64,000 nt of DNA from JAWWPY01 sp963822825 (GCA_963822825.1 CAWGIW010000006.1:434001-498000), one strand, 5' to 3'. Numbered from the stretch's first letter, positions 1-8,807 are shown. The notes: generated by a model not told the origin, from the sequence alone. Translations and numbers: made by a program.

Positions 1-1
1 G

Positions 2-646
2 GATCTCCATCCGGGGGATCGGGAGGGGGGCAGCGAGCACCGGCACCGGCCGGGTGGCCCACGAGGGCTGGTACGTGAACCGGTGGAAGATTTCCCACCA
101 GAGCGGATAGCTCACCCAGTAAGGGCCGGCCACCCAGAGCAGAGCCGCAACGAAGAACCCGGCCAGTGCGACGGGCAGCTTCAGGATCAGATAGCCACGC
201 GCCCGCCAGGCCACGGGGTCCGTGAGCGCGGACCTGATCCAGCCGATGAGTCCTGGCCGCGGGCGGAACGGCGGCGGTTCGGGAACCCGCACCGCCAGCA
301 GGCGGCGGGCCAGGTGCCGGTGCCCCGCCGCCAGGCGGCGGGAGCCGAGGGCGGACAGGCAGATCACGGGCAGCCCGATGACGGTGAGGGCGGCGTACGC
401 ACCGACGCCGAGCGAGACGACGGTGAAGATGAAACCGGCCACGCCAAGCGGCAAGCCGATGATCGCGTAGAGGAACCCGGCTCGGGCGCGCCGGGTGAAG
501 TGCTCTCGGAGCGGCGCGCCGGCCCAGACGCCGGCAGGCCAGCTGGCCGGGAGGAAGCCGCCCGAGGGCCCCACCCCGCGAGGGGTGACCGGCCCAGCGG
601 ACTTATTCATGCCTCCATCCTGATCGCGCCGCCCGGCGAAATCCAT
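2..646 (-). CDS. Sensor histidine kinase, N-terminal sensor domain (partial, runs off window start)
   Basis: About 215 residues are visible before the window edge. Residues about 55-100 form two membrane segments (around GFLYAIIGLPLGVAGFIF and the following stretch) and a third lies near 155-180. This matches the putative sensor domain found at the N-terminus of many actinobacterial NarL-type histidine kinases; the kinase core would lie to the left of the window. The start at 646 gives MDFAGRRDQDGGMNKS and has AGGGAG about 8 bases upstream. A second in-frame ATG at 610 is a possible alternative. The upstream DNA (630-690) resembles the DNA upstream of the ArsR-like gene at 3852. Confidence 0.6.
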   Translation of the reverse strand, partial: MDFAGRRDQDGGMNKSAGPVTPRGVGPSGGFLPASWPAGVWAGAPLREHFTRRARAGFLYAIIGLPLGVAGFIFTVVSLGVGAYAALTVIGLPVICLSALGSRRLAAGHRHLARRLLAVRVPEPPPFRPRPGLIGWIRSALTDPVAWRARGYLILKLPVALAGFFVAALLWVAGPYWVSYPLWWEIFHRFTYQPSWATRPVPVLAAPLPIPRMEI

Positions 647-690
647 GGTGGCAACTCCCTGGAGTCGGGTACGGCTGGCCACACCCGGCG

Positions 691-848
691 TCAGCCCACA
701 GGGGCTGGACCGCCCTTGCCGTCCACAGTGCACAAGGACAGGTCCTGATCACCGTCGCCCACGTGGAGGATCCGGAGGTCCTCGATACGCCCGAATGGCG
801 CTGCATCGTGGTCAGGTCGGCGAGGGCCTGGGTGGGATGCTCATCCGC
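691..848 (-). pseudogene. Ornithine/aspartate carbamoyltransferase fragment
   Basis: Minus-strand translation gives the signature HPTQALADLTTM, the carbamoyl-phosphate/amino-acid binding HPTQ motif of carbamoyltransferases. After a one-base frame change it continues as IEDLRILHVGDGDQDLSL and then stops. The family expects just this order (HPTQ, then a strand carrying a GDG/GEG turn). Only about 50 residues of a roughly 300-residue enzyme remain, fused behind a monooxygenase fragment. Non-functional remnant. Confidence 0.55.
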
Positions 849-1081
849 GGTCATCGCGGCGCACCCGTGCTCACGCAGCGGCCCAGCCAGGCCCAGCCGG
901 TGCAGCAGCCGGTCCCGTTCGACCCCAGATGCAGCCCCATGCCCACGTCCCGCAGTTCGGGCGCCTGTTCGTGGACATCGACCGTGATGCCCTGGCGGCA
1001 CAGCGCCGCCACGGCGGCCAGGCCACCGATCCCCGCTCCCACCACGGCTGCCCGCGCACTGGGTGCGCCCACGCCCATCAC
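849..1081 (-). pseudogene. FAD-dependent monooxygenase N-terminal fragment
   Basis: Begins MMGVGAPSARAAVVGAGIGG. The GAGIGG Rossmann fingerprint followed by VDVHEQAPELRDVGMG is the FAD-binding start of PHBH/salicylate-hydroxylase-type monooxygenases. The frame changes near 918 and continues LLHRLGLAGPLREHG, as expected for the family, then runs straight into a carbamoyltransferase fragment. Everything after about 75 residues is lost. Confidence 0.6.
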
Positions 1082-1249
1082 GTCCTCCCGATCCTCCGCC
1101 GCGACGGCCGGGCGGCGTGGCCGGCCCGGCGCTGGACCCGCCCAGCCTGCGGGCCGGTGCTATGCGGGCCCGCCCCATACGCCGTATGTCTCCCCGCCCG
1201 CGGCCGGGGAGACATACGGGCAGACGGCGGAGGAGCCCCGCCGCCCGCG

Positions 1250-3358
1250 TCAGCCTTGGACCCGCTCCAGGCAGTGGACGCTTCCCTCCCGGACGGGATG
1301 ACGGGCCAGTCGGCTCGGCCACCAGAAGCCGCGGCCGGTGTCCAGCACCAGCGCCGGGACCAGGACCGACCTGACTAGGAAGGTGTCGATCAGGACGCCC
1401 ACCGCCACCAGGATCCCGACCTGGATGAAGGCAACCTGCGGGGCCGAGGTCAAGGCCGCGAAGGTAGCCGCGAGAACCGCGCCCGCGCTGGTGATGACCC
1501 CGCCAGTGACGGTCAGGCCGCCCAGCACGCCGGCCCGGTGGCCGTGCCGGCCGACCTCCTGGCGGATCCGGGAGATCAGGAAGATGTTGTAGTCGGTGCC
1601 CAGCGCCACCAGGAACAGGAAGCCGACCAGCATGAGCTGAACATCGACCGCGGGGAAACCGAACACGTGCTGGAAGAGGAGCCAGCTGGCTCCCAGCGCC
1701 GCGAAGAAGGACAGCAGCACGGTGAGGATCAGCAGCAGCGGCGCGACGAGCGCCTGCAGCAGCAACCCGAGGACCACCAGGACCACGATCAGCACGAGCG
1801 GGATGACGACGCGCCGGTCGTGAGCCTGCGCCTGGGCCTTGTCCATGCTGAGCGCCGTGGCCCCGCCCACCTTGGCGTCCGCGCCGGGTATGGCGGCGGT
1901 GACGGCCCGGATCCTGGTGACCGCTGTGGCGGCCGCCGCGCTGTCGGAGGGCTCGCTCAGCACCGCCTGCACCAGGCTCAGCTGGCCGTCGGTGGCCCGC
2001 ACCGGCGGCTGGACCTGGGCGACACCGGGCACGCCGCGGATGGCGGCCGCCACGCGATCGGCGTCCGCCGGGGCGGTGACCACCTGAACCGGGTTGCTCT
2101 GCCCCGCGCGGTAGTGCGCGGTGAGCATCTGCTGGCCAACGATGGAGCCGGGATGGCTCACGTAGAGGTGCTCATTGTTCAGCCCGGTCTTCAGGCCGAG
2201 CGAGCCGAGCGCCACCGCGCCGAGTACCAGGCAGGCGCCGACCCACACCGTCCGGGGGCGCCGGACGATCCTGGCCCCGACGCGCGCCCACAGCGTCCCG
2301 GCCGGGGCGTCCGGATCTCCGTTGTGCGGGATTCTCGGCCAGAACACCCAGCGGCCGAGGATGACCAGCAGCGCGGGCAGGAGCGTGGTCATGGCGATCA
2401 GGCCGCACAGCACGCCGATCGCCCCGGTGGGCCCGAGCACGTAGTTGAATCCCATGCTCGCGCTGAGCAGGCACAGCAGGCTGACGCCCACGGTCGCCCC
2501 GGACGCGATGATCGCCGGTGCGGCCTGGCGGAGAGCCCGGGCCATCGCGGCGTGGCGATCGTCGTGCCGGCGCAACTCCTCCCGGTAGCGGGCTATCAGC
2601 AGCAGCGCGTAGTCCGTGCCGACCCCGAAGACCAGAACGGTCACCACGGCGCCATTGCCGGTGTTGACCGGCAGGCCCGCCGACCTGGCCAGGAGATAGC
2701 ACACGGCCTCGGTGACCCCGAAGGCGGCGCCGACGCTGAGCAGGGGCAGTAGCCACAGCAGCGGGCTGCGGTAGGTCAGCAGCAGGAGCAGCGCAATCAC
2801 CAGGACCGTGATCGCGGTCACGGCCTTCGTGTTGTGTTTCTGCGCGTCACTGGCGTCCAGCGCATTGCCGGCCAGCCCGGTCAACTGGGCGGTGAGGCCA
2901 GGTGGCAGGTTCCGCTGCGCCTGGCTCCGCACCTGGCCGGCGTACGTCGCCAGGTTGCTGTCGCTGTTGCTCAGCGGGACGGTCACCTGGAGGGCCTTCC
3001 CGTCCGCTGAGGGGACGACCGGCCCGACCGGCCCGACCGCATGCGCGGCGAAGGCGGTTCGGTCGGCCTGGGCTTTGGCCCGGTCGGCCGCCGTGATCCC
3101 GCTGTTGTCCACGTAGACCACGAGGCCCTGGGCGACGTTCCCGCCCGGGAACCGGCTGGCGACCCCGCTGACGGAGGTGGACTGGGCACCGCGCGGCAAT
3201 TCGACCGTGGTCTTGTTCTTCTCGGCTCCGGACAGCTTCCCGGCGAGCGAGACGGCCGTCACGATGATCAGTATCCAAACGGCCAGAGTGGCCCATTTGC
3301 TCTTCCGTCCCGCGGGAATGCTGCTGAGCCGGCTGAGGGACTTACTCAAGGGGGGCAT
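1250..3358 (-). CDS. MMPL/RND family membrane transporter
   Basis: About 702 residues. There is an N-terminal membrane anchor (near residues 18-40), a large external domain, a block of five to six membrane helices containing GTDYALLLIAR, a second external domain, and a second helical block containing GTDYNIFLISR. These paired GTDY motifs mark MMPL proteins, proton-driven exporters of lipids or hydrophobic compounds in actinobacteria. I start it at the ATG at 3358 (MPPLSKSLSRLS) because the open frame upstream belongs to a broken regulator. That regulator is read in the same direction just upstream and probably controlled this gene. The substrate cannot be told. Confidence 0.85.
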   Translation of the reverse strand: MPPLSKSLSRLSSIPAGRKSKWATLAVWILIIVTAVSLAGKLSGAEKNKTTVELPRGAQSTSVSGVASRFPGGNVAQGLVVYVDNSGITAADRAKAQADRTAFAAHAVGPVGPVVPSADGKALQVTVPLSNSDSNLATYAGQVRSQAQRNLPPGLTAQLTGLAGNALDASDAQKHNTKAVTAITVLVIALLLLLTYRSPLLWLLPLLSVGAAFGVTEAVCYLLARSAGLPVNTGNGAVVTVLVFGVGTDYALLLIARYREELRRHDDRHAAMARALRQAAPAIIASGATVGVSLLCLLSASMGFNYVLGPTGAIGVLCGLIAMTTLLPALLVILGRWVFWPRIPHNGDPDAPAGTLWARVGARIVRRPRTVWVGACLVLGAVALGSLGLKTGLNNEHLYVSHPGSIVGQQMLTAHYRAGQSNPVQVVTAPADADRVAAAIRGVPGVAQVQPPVRATDGQLSLVQAVLSEPSDSAAAATAVTRIRAVTAAIPGADAKVGGATALSMDKAQAQAHDRRVVIPLVLIVVLVVLGLLLQALVAPLLLILTVLLSFFAALGASWLLFQHVFGFPAVDVQLMLVGFLFLVALGTDYNIFLISRIRQEVGRHGHRAGVLGGLTVTGGVITSAGAVLAATFAALTSAPQVAFIQVGILVAVGVLIDTFLVRSVLVPALVLDTGRGFWWPSRLARHPVREGSVHCLERVQG

Positions 3359-3359
3359 G

Positions 3360-3852
3360 ACCTGATCTCTTCTCCAAGGTAGTTGATAGTTGCGAAGGCC
3401 ACGCCGACCGGCGGCGCGATGCCGGCTCCCGTTCCCTGTCCCACCGGGCAGGCGCCTGGCCGTCAGGACGGCACGGGCGCCTGGCGAGGCGTCCCCTGAG
3501 TGGTGCTGGTAACGGCCGAGCAGGTTTGCGTACTCCGCCAGGAATTCGGCGAATTCGCTGGGAGTCACGTGAATGACGTCGCGGAAAATCAAGCTGGGTG
3601 CGCACGGATCGTCACCAGCGCTGCTCGTCGCCCGGCAGATCGGGTACCTCTTCGAAGACCGTGCTCCGCCATCTGCTCCAGGTAAAAGTTGGCCAGGTCA
3701 ATACTCTCGCCGAGGATCTTGGCCAGGGCGCCGGACGATGCCGGGCCGTACCGGAGCTGTGCATCGATCCGGATCCGCATCGGCTGGGCGAGCAGCATCA
3801 GGGCCGCCGGATCCGGTGTCGTCCGGTCCGGGAGCGTAGGCACGCTCGTCAT
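3360..3852 (-). pseudogene. ArsR-like winged-helix regulator, frameshifted
   Basis: Starts MTSVPTLPDRTTPDPAALML. The segment ALMLLAQPMRIRIDAQLRYGPASSGALAKIL is a winged helix with an ArsR-type H2-H3 region. After AEHG the frame changes near 3650 to give VFEEVPDLPGDEQRW followed by a stop. Another shift leads to FRDVIHVTPSEFAEFLAEY, the dimerisation/C-terminal part usual in these proteins. At least two frameshifts make it inactive as read. It precedes the MMPL gene, so a lost or damaged local repressor is the likely meaning. Its ATG overlaps the stop of a short upstream reading frame. Confidence 0.6.
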
Positions 3853-3926
3853 GAGAGCGATTCAGACATTCGATGGGCCGTAGCATCCATACCTTGATCC
3901 TTGTGCTGCGGCCCGGCGGAATCCAT
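3849..3926 (-). CDS. Possible 25-residue leader peptide ahead of the ArsR-like gene
   Basis: A short frame starting MDSAGPQHKDQGMDATAH ends in a TGA that overlaps the ATG of the regulator (ATGA), an arrangement typical of translational coupling. Its first residues and upstream DNA resemble the start of the sensor kinase at 646 (MDFAGRRDQDGGMNKS), so it may be a duplicated gene start rather than a true leader. Confidence 0.3.
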   Translation of the reverse strand: MDSAGPQHKDQGMDATAHRMSESLS

Positions 3927-4147
3927 CGTGACACCACCCCGGATCGCAGTACGGCTAACCGCACTGCGGACCGCCGCCGGCCTTTAGCCTGGGCCGGATA
4001 TCGTCGGGATTTCCGGTGCCGTATTTCGGCATATACGACTGGTATAGCCACCGCTCTTATGGTCTGAACGGTGCCCGGCCAGTACGCGGGCATGCCGCGG
4101 CCGACCTGACCGGCGGCCGCGGCCCGGCCAGGCGAAGCGGAGGCGCG

Positions 4148-4476
4148 ATGAAGGTAGGCGTATGGCTCATCGGGGCGCGCGGCTCGGTCGCCACGACCGT
4201 GGTCGCCGGCGCGGCGGCGATCGGGCCGGCCTGGCCTCGGGCGGCGACCCGGCCGCGCTGATCGCTGACCTGACCGATTTCCGTGCACGCCGGGGCCTGG
4301 ACCGGGTGGTGGTCGTCAACCTTGCCTCCACTGGGCCGCCTGCCCCGCCCGAGCACCAGTCGCTGCCAGCGCTGGAGAAGGCCATGGCGTCCGGGCTCGA
4401 TGTCCTGATGTTCGCGCAGCGCGCGCTGCGGGTCCGCTCCTGGGCTCTCATGCCGCTCCGCGTCCCTGGCTGGTGA
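4148..4476 (+). pseudogene. Inositol-3-phosphate synthase fragment
   Basis: The start MKVGVWLIGARGSVATTVV is the NAD-binding N-terminus of myo-inositol-phosphate synthases. After a frame change near 4230 the text continues with RVVVVNLASTGPPAP, matching the conserved VVVNVSSTEPP segment. The roughly 40 residues that should lie between are mostly missing, and the protein ends after about 105 residues of an expected 360 or so. Remnant. Confidence 0.6.
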
Positions 4477-4615
4477 CGCGGTTCATGAACGCGGCCGGCA
4501 GTAGAGTCGGGTACCGGATGGGAACAGGCCCTGGCAGAACGAGGCAGTTGCCGCGTGATGGCCGCCGGGCAATCCAGCGTCACGCAGGCTAGAGAATGAA
4601 ATGACATAACGGGAT

Positions 4616-4675
4616 GGGTCCCGCCGCTACTGCAACCGCTGACACTACAGAAATCCGGTTTGCGGGACCTTTTTT
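4616..4675 (+). terminator. Putative rho-independent terminator with long loop
   Basis: GGGTCCCGC (4616-4624) can pair with GCGGGACC (4662-4669), and six T residues follow at 4670-4675. The loop is about 37 bases, longer than usual, so an additional inner fold is likely. It lies downstream of the inositol-phosphate synthase remnant. Confidence 0.45.
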
Positions 4676-4735
4676 CACTCGCCCCGGGAGACTAATTCGC
4701 AGAACCTGGAAAGCACGCCGGTTGTAGGGGCCCGC

Positions 4736-4800
4736 TGAAGATGTCATCTGGACCGCTTACTTGTCATTCCGGATGTCATCTGTGCAGCTACTTGTCATCT
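4736..4800 (+). repeat. Left inverted repeat of a putative mobile cassette
   Basis: TGAAGATGTCAT (4736-4747) is repeated exactly in inverted orientation at 6086-6097. Inside it, TGTCAT recurs at 4743, 4762, 4774 and 4794. Several short repeats at each end are typical of transposase-binding ends. No transposase gene lies between the two ends. Confidence 0.45.
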
Positions 4801-4925
4801 GCGGTACGGCGCTACCGAGTTCAACCCGCCTCCTGACGTAGCGTGCCGTTCCGTGTAACCCGGTGATGAGGAAGGCCGGTGACGGGTGAGCTTCGGGGCG
4901 TCCGGTCGTTCGCCCGTCGCCCCGG

Positions 4926-5909
4926 TCAGCTGGTATAGACGCCGGTCGGCTTGTCGTGGTACCCCTTCGCGCCAATGGCCTGCGCGAGCGGGCTCCGCGG
5001 GTCCTGGCCGGCCTTGAGGGCATCGAGCACGGCGCGGAAGTCATACCGAGGTGACCAGCCAAGGCCGGCACGGGCGCGGGCGTTGACGTAGACCCGGCCG
5101 ATGGACGGGAACATCCGCCAGCCCCGGCGCGCGTACTCCGCCTCGTAGTCGGGAAACAGCCGCCGGACCACCGTCGGCGCGTCGTCGCGCAGCCCGGTCA
5201 GGTCGGCGGGCGTGAAGGGCGTCGTCGCGCTGACGATGTACTTCCCGAACCCGATCTCCGCCGCCCGCTCCATCGCCAGCAGGTGCGCGTCCGCCACGTC
5301 CGCCACGTTGACCCGCCGGTACAGGTACTCGTTCGCCTTCACATTCGCGTTAACGCAGGCGGCGCGTACCTCGTCGCTGTCGTCGCTCTCGGGGAAAAAC
5401 CTCGAGATCCGCAGGACGATGACGGGCAGGCCGTGCTCGGCGTGGACGAGATCGCACAGGTCCTCGGCGGCTGTCTTGGTGACGCCGTAGATGTTCCGCG
5501 GCCGCGGAACCACGTCCTCGGTGATCCACGCGGCCGGCTCGCCCGGCGCCGGGGTCAGCGCCCGGCCGAACGCGCTCGTCGTGCTCGTGAACACGAAGCA
5601 TCCAACGCCGACCGCGACGGCCTCCTCCAGCAGCGTCAGCGTACCGGTGACGTTGGCGTCCACGAACGCCTGCTTGCCATGCGAGCCGACATGCGGCTTG
5701 TGCAGCGTCGCAGCGTGCAAGACCGCGTCCGCGCCGGCCAGGCACTCGTGCACGACGGCCCGGTCGGTGACCGACCCGACCACCGTCGTGCACGGCGATC
5801 GCCTGACGTCGATCCCGCCCACGTCGTACCCGCCGTCACGCAGCACCCGGACCAGCGCCTCGCCCAGATGACCCGCGCTGCCCGTCACCAGCACCCTCGC
5901 AGCACTCAC
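4926..5909 (-). CDS. NAD(P)-dependent epimerase/dehydratase (extended SDR)
   Basis: 327 residues, a complete extended SDR. The nucleotide-binding motif TGSAGHLG is at residues 9-16, and the catalytic pair is Tyr141 and Lys145 (YGVTK) with Ser/Thr at 109-111. It resembles UDP-sugar 4-epimerase-like proteins of unknown substrate. Stop and start are clean and the frame is intact, in contrast to its flanks. It is the only gene between two inverted repeats at 4736 and 6097, so it may have travelled as a cassette. No neighbouring pathway gene fixes the substrate. Confidence 0.85.
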   Translation of the reverse strand: MSAARVLVTGSAGHLGEALVRVLRDGGYDVGGIDVRRSPCTTVVGSVTDRAVVHECLAGADAVLHAATLHKPHVGSHGKQAFVDANVTGTLTLLEEAVAVGVGCFVFTSTTSAFGRALTPAPGEPAAWITEDVVPRPRNIYGVTKTAAEDLCDLVHAEHGLPVIVLRISRFFPESDDSDEVRAACVNANVKANEYLYRRVNVADVADAHLLAMERAAEIGFGKYIVSATTPFTPADLTGLRDDAPTVVRRLFPDYEAEYARRGWRMFPSIGRVYVNARARAGLGWSPRYDFRAVLDALKAGQDPRSPLAQAIGAKGYHDKPTGVYTS

Positions 5910-6016
5910 GCCGTCAGCGTAGTCGCCGTGCGGGCAGGCACGCCTCAGCGGCGATTTGGCTTAGGGCTGGCAGTCACACCGACCCGGCCCGGCACAGCCA
6001 CGCCGCCCAGCGAGGG

Positions 6017-6097
6017 AAATGACAGCTTCCCCGCACCAGAGAGCGGACATACAGGCTCTCCAGATGACAACAACGCTGCGCAAAAATGACATCTTCA
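6017..6097 (-). repeat. Right inverted repeat of a putative mobile cassette
   Basis: Read on the minus strand from 6097 it begins TGAAGATGTCAT, identical to the left end at 4736. Further TGTCAT copies follow within about 80 bases. With the left end it bounds a 1.36 kb segment containing only the epimerase gene. Confidence 0.45.
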
Positions 6098-6329
6098 ATG
6101 AATCCCTACACCCGAATTGACCTGGCTCCCGGCGAGGCCCCAGGGGCTGCCGCCGGCGGAAGCCGGCGCGGCCGGGGACGCCGGGTACATCGCAGGTACA
6201 TGGCAGGCCGGCGCGCGGGATACCGCAGGTCCACGGGAGGTACATGGGGGCTGGCTGGATGGGGCTCCGTTCCCGTCGCTTCCCTCACCTGGAGCCCTGC
6301 ATGGATCACCACGCCACCCCGCCCGGCGC

Positions 6330-6443
6330 CGCTGGTATCAGCACGGATTCAGCACGCGGTCCGGAAACGACGGGAAATAACCGGTAGGTTTCGGGCAATA
6401 CGGACATGAAACGGGTCGCCCCACTCCCGAGTGGGGCGACCCG
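6330..6443. repeat. Dispersed 114-bp repeat with perfect hairpin, copy 1
   Basis: Matches 35487-35600 at 110 of 114 positions in the same orientation. It ends in a perfect inverted repeat, CGGGTCGCCCCACTC and its complement separated by CC (6412-6443). On the minus strand an ATG at 6407 follows the hairpin and opens MSVLPETYRLFPVVSGPRAE; three of the four differences between copies fall at third codon positions of that frame. It could be a small mobile repeat, a transcript end or a coding remnant. Confidence 0.7.
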
Positions 6444-6890
6444 TATGGATCGGCAACCCACCCCGACCCGGTCCTGCGCTCGACCGTCTGGACCCGGGAG
6501 CACGCCATGCTCACCCTGGCCACCGCAACCGCAGTCGCCCAGCGGCTCTTCGCGGCCACGGTGACCCGGAAACCGCTTCGGGCCTCAACCTCACCTGCTC
6601 GCCGATCTCGGCGAGGCAGCGACACGCCGCGCCTCCACCGGTTAGCCGCCTCGTCCCATGACCGCGTAGCCGCGCTCCTCAAGCGGGACAGCGTGCTGTA
6701 CGACCTGACCTGAAATAGAGCGTCAGCCGGGCGCGGCAGCGCACCCGCTGCGTCCGGCACTCCGTCAAATGTCGTTACGCGCTGTAACGTAGTGGCTGCG
6801 GATTACCCGGCTGCGACAGACACGCCGACCACCTCGAAAGTCCTTCACCCGCCGTGGCAGACGGTCCCCTCATCACCCCGGATTACGGGC
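6444..6890. other. No recognisable gene
   Basis: Open frames here (for example one on the plus strand from 6507) show no family I recognise and no good ribosome binding site. The stretch lies between the hairpin repeat and an IS110 remnant and is probably decayed DNA. Confidence 0.4.
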
Positions 6891-7076
6891 GACTACTGGA
6901 ATGGGCCGTTCTACCGGCAGTAGGCCGAGAGGTTCGAGTGCGTGCTGGTGAACGCCAAGCAGGTCAAGCACCTGCCCGGCCGCCTCAAGCGCGACCCGGC
7001 GGATTCCCGGTGGTTGGCGGCGTGCTTCGAGCGAGGCGCGATCTGGCCGTGCTTCGTGGCCACCCCTGAGCTTTAA
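6891..7076 (+). pseudogene. IS110-family transposase fragment
   Basis: Translation gives DYWNGPFYRQ, an in-frame TAG, then ERFECVLVNAKQVKHLPGRL and KRDPADSRWLAACFERGAIW. The series 'A-KQVK-LPGR-K-D-DS-WLA' is the conserved early part of IS110-type (DEDD) transposases. The rest of the protein is absent. Dead insertion-sequence remnant. Confidence 0.65.
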
Positions 7077-7129
7077 GCTGAGGCCGTTCCGCGGCGCGAC
7101 CTGGTGGCGTGAGCAGCGAGATCAGGTTT

Positions 7130-7218
7130 CGAAAAATTCGGCAACGTTTCGGGGTTGTCGGCATTTCCCGGAAGAGTTATGGTGCCGTTGTCTCCAAACC
7201 AGATTCGAAATGTTTCGA
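7130..7218. promoter_or_regulatory. Candidate operators upstream of the SGNH esterase gene
   Basis: TCGAAA-TG-TTTCGA at 7205-7218 is a perfect palindrome. CGAA-AAA-TTCG occurs at 7130-7140. The same CGAAA/TTTCG arms occur upstream of GH95 (11609) and on both sides of the GH115 promoter region (18182, 18318), suggesting a common regulator. Confidence 0.5.
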
Positions 7219-7314
7219 CAGAACGCGCGATGACCGCCCGAATCCCAACGGAACTCACCATGGTCGAAGCACCTTCTGCCAGCCCCTGAAGGCCGGACAG
7301 GGAGATCAATCCTG

Positions 7315-8718
7315 ATGCGCATACCACTGAGATCGGTAACAAGATCGCATGCCTTCCGGCTGAGCGTGGCGGCCGCGGTTCCGACGTTCGTCATCACGGC
7401 CCTGTTCACGACCGGCACCGTCGGAGCCGTCGGAGCCGCCAATAAGGCCGCCGATCGGCCAGACAGAGTATCGTCGGCCGTACTGGTGAAGGGTGCCAGC
7501 CCCGCGGACGGCACGTCCGGGCACTGGGTGGGCACCTGGGCGGCCGCGCCGCAGCTGACAGAGCCATCCAACATGCCCCCTGCGCCGTTCACCAACGGCA
7601 ACCTGGTCTTCGCCGACAGCACCGTGCGGCAGTCGATTCACGTGACGGTCGGCGGGCGGTTCATCCGGCTGCGCTTCGACAACGCCTACGGCGGAGCCGA
7701 CCTGCCCATCACCAACGTCTCCGTGGCCCGGCCGCGCGGGGCGGCCGGGGTGAGCGCGATCGTGCCGGGCAGTTCCCGGACGGTCACCTTCGATAACAGG
7801 AGTGCCATCGACATCCCCGTCGGCGCCAACATGATCTCCGATCCGCTGAACTTCCCGGTGGCCACGAACTCCAACCTGACGGTGACGATCTACCTGTCCG
7901 CCGGGCAGGCCTCGAGTTCCATCACGTCCCACCCCGGCTCCCGGACGACTACCTACATGATCGCCGGGAACCACGTCACTGACGCGGACCTGCCCGGGGC
8001 GGCCTCCGTCGCGCACTGGTACTTCCTCAGCGGCCTCGAGTCGTGGGAACCGAGCCAGACCGCGGCCATCGACGTGGTTGGCGACTCGCTGACCGACGGC
8101 CGGGGCTCAACAACCAACGGCGACGACAAGTGGACCGACGAGCTCTTCAACCGGCTGCAGGCAAACCAATCCACCTCTGATCTCACGGTCCTGAACCAAG
8201 GGCTGGGCGGTAACCGGATACTGAACGACGGGCTCGGCCCCAACGTCCTGGCCCGGCTAGACCGTGACGTGCTCTCGCAGAGCGGTGTGAAGTGGCTGAT
8301 CGTCTACGAAGGCGTCAACGACATCGGCACCGCCAACGCAACCCAAGCGGACCAGCAGAAGGTCGCGGCCGACCTGATAGCCGCCTTCCAGCAGATCATC
8401 ACCAGGGCTCACGCGGCCGGCATCAAGGTTTACGGCGCGACGATAACCCCCTTCGGAGGTAACAATCCATACGACGACCCGACTGGATTCCGCGAGGCGG
8501 CCCGCCAGACGGTCAACGCATGGATTCGCACCAGTCATGCATTCGATGCGGTTCTCGATTTCGACGCGGCTGTCCGCGACCCGGCGAACCCCCGGCAGAT
8601 CAACCCGACGTTCGACGTCGGTGACCACCTGCACCTGACTCCCGCAGGGTACCGGGCGATCGCCGCCGCAGTCCCGCTGAACTTGTTCAAGCAGGACCAG
8701 CCCGCAGGGATCCAGTAA
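7315..8718 (+). CDS. Secreted SGNH/GDSL-family esterase
   Basis: 467 residues. A positively charged start and hydrophobic segment (about residues 15-40) form a signal peptide. Residues about 68-240 form a beta-rich N-terminal domain. The SGNH domain follows with GDSLTDG (nucleophile Ser258), GGNR (298-301), GVND (333-336) and the DxxH pair Asp437/His440, so all catalytic residues are present. Related secreted actinobacterial proteins deacylate plant polysaccharides or other esters. AGGGAG lies about 10 bases before the ATG. The frame is intact. It heads the carbohydrate island and carries the island's palindrome in its promoter region. Confidence 0.85.
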   Translation: MRIPLRSVTRSHAFRLSVAAAVPTFVITALFTTGTVGAVGAANKAADRPDRVSSAVLVKGASPADGTSGHWVGTWAAAPQLTEPSNMPPAPFTNGNLVFADSTVRQSIHVTVGGRFIRLRFDNAYGGADLPITNVSVARPRGAAGVSAIVPGSSRTVTFDNRSAIDIPVGANMISDPLNFPVATNSNLTVTIYLSAGQASSSITSHPGSRTTTYMIAGNHVTDADLPGAASVAHWYFLSGLESWEPSQTAAIDVVGDSLTDGRGSTTNGDDKWTDELFNRLQANQSTSDLTVLNQGLGGNRILNDGLGPNVLARLDRDVLSQSGVKWLIVYEGVNDIGTANATQADQQKVAADLIAAFQQIITRAHAAGIKVYGATITPFGGNNPYDDPTGFREAARQTVNAWIRTSHAFDAVLDFDAAVRDPANPRQINPTFDVGDHLHLTPAGYRAIAAAVPLNLFKQDQPAGIQ

Positions 8719-8807
8719 TCAGCAGCATCACGGAGTACATGCGACGGGGTTCCAGTGGCGGCGGTGCGGATGGATCGGCGTTCACCCCGGTGACGATACC
8801 CCGGCAT

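Noticed and set aside
1538..2752. A 404-codon plus-strand frame opposite the MMPL gene
   Set aside because: It is antisense to conserved MMPL motifs and has no family resemblance.
6431..6760. Possible small genes between the hairpin repeat and the IS110 remnant
   Set aside because: Several overlapping frames on both strands, none with a family match or a good start; likely non-coding.
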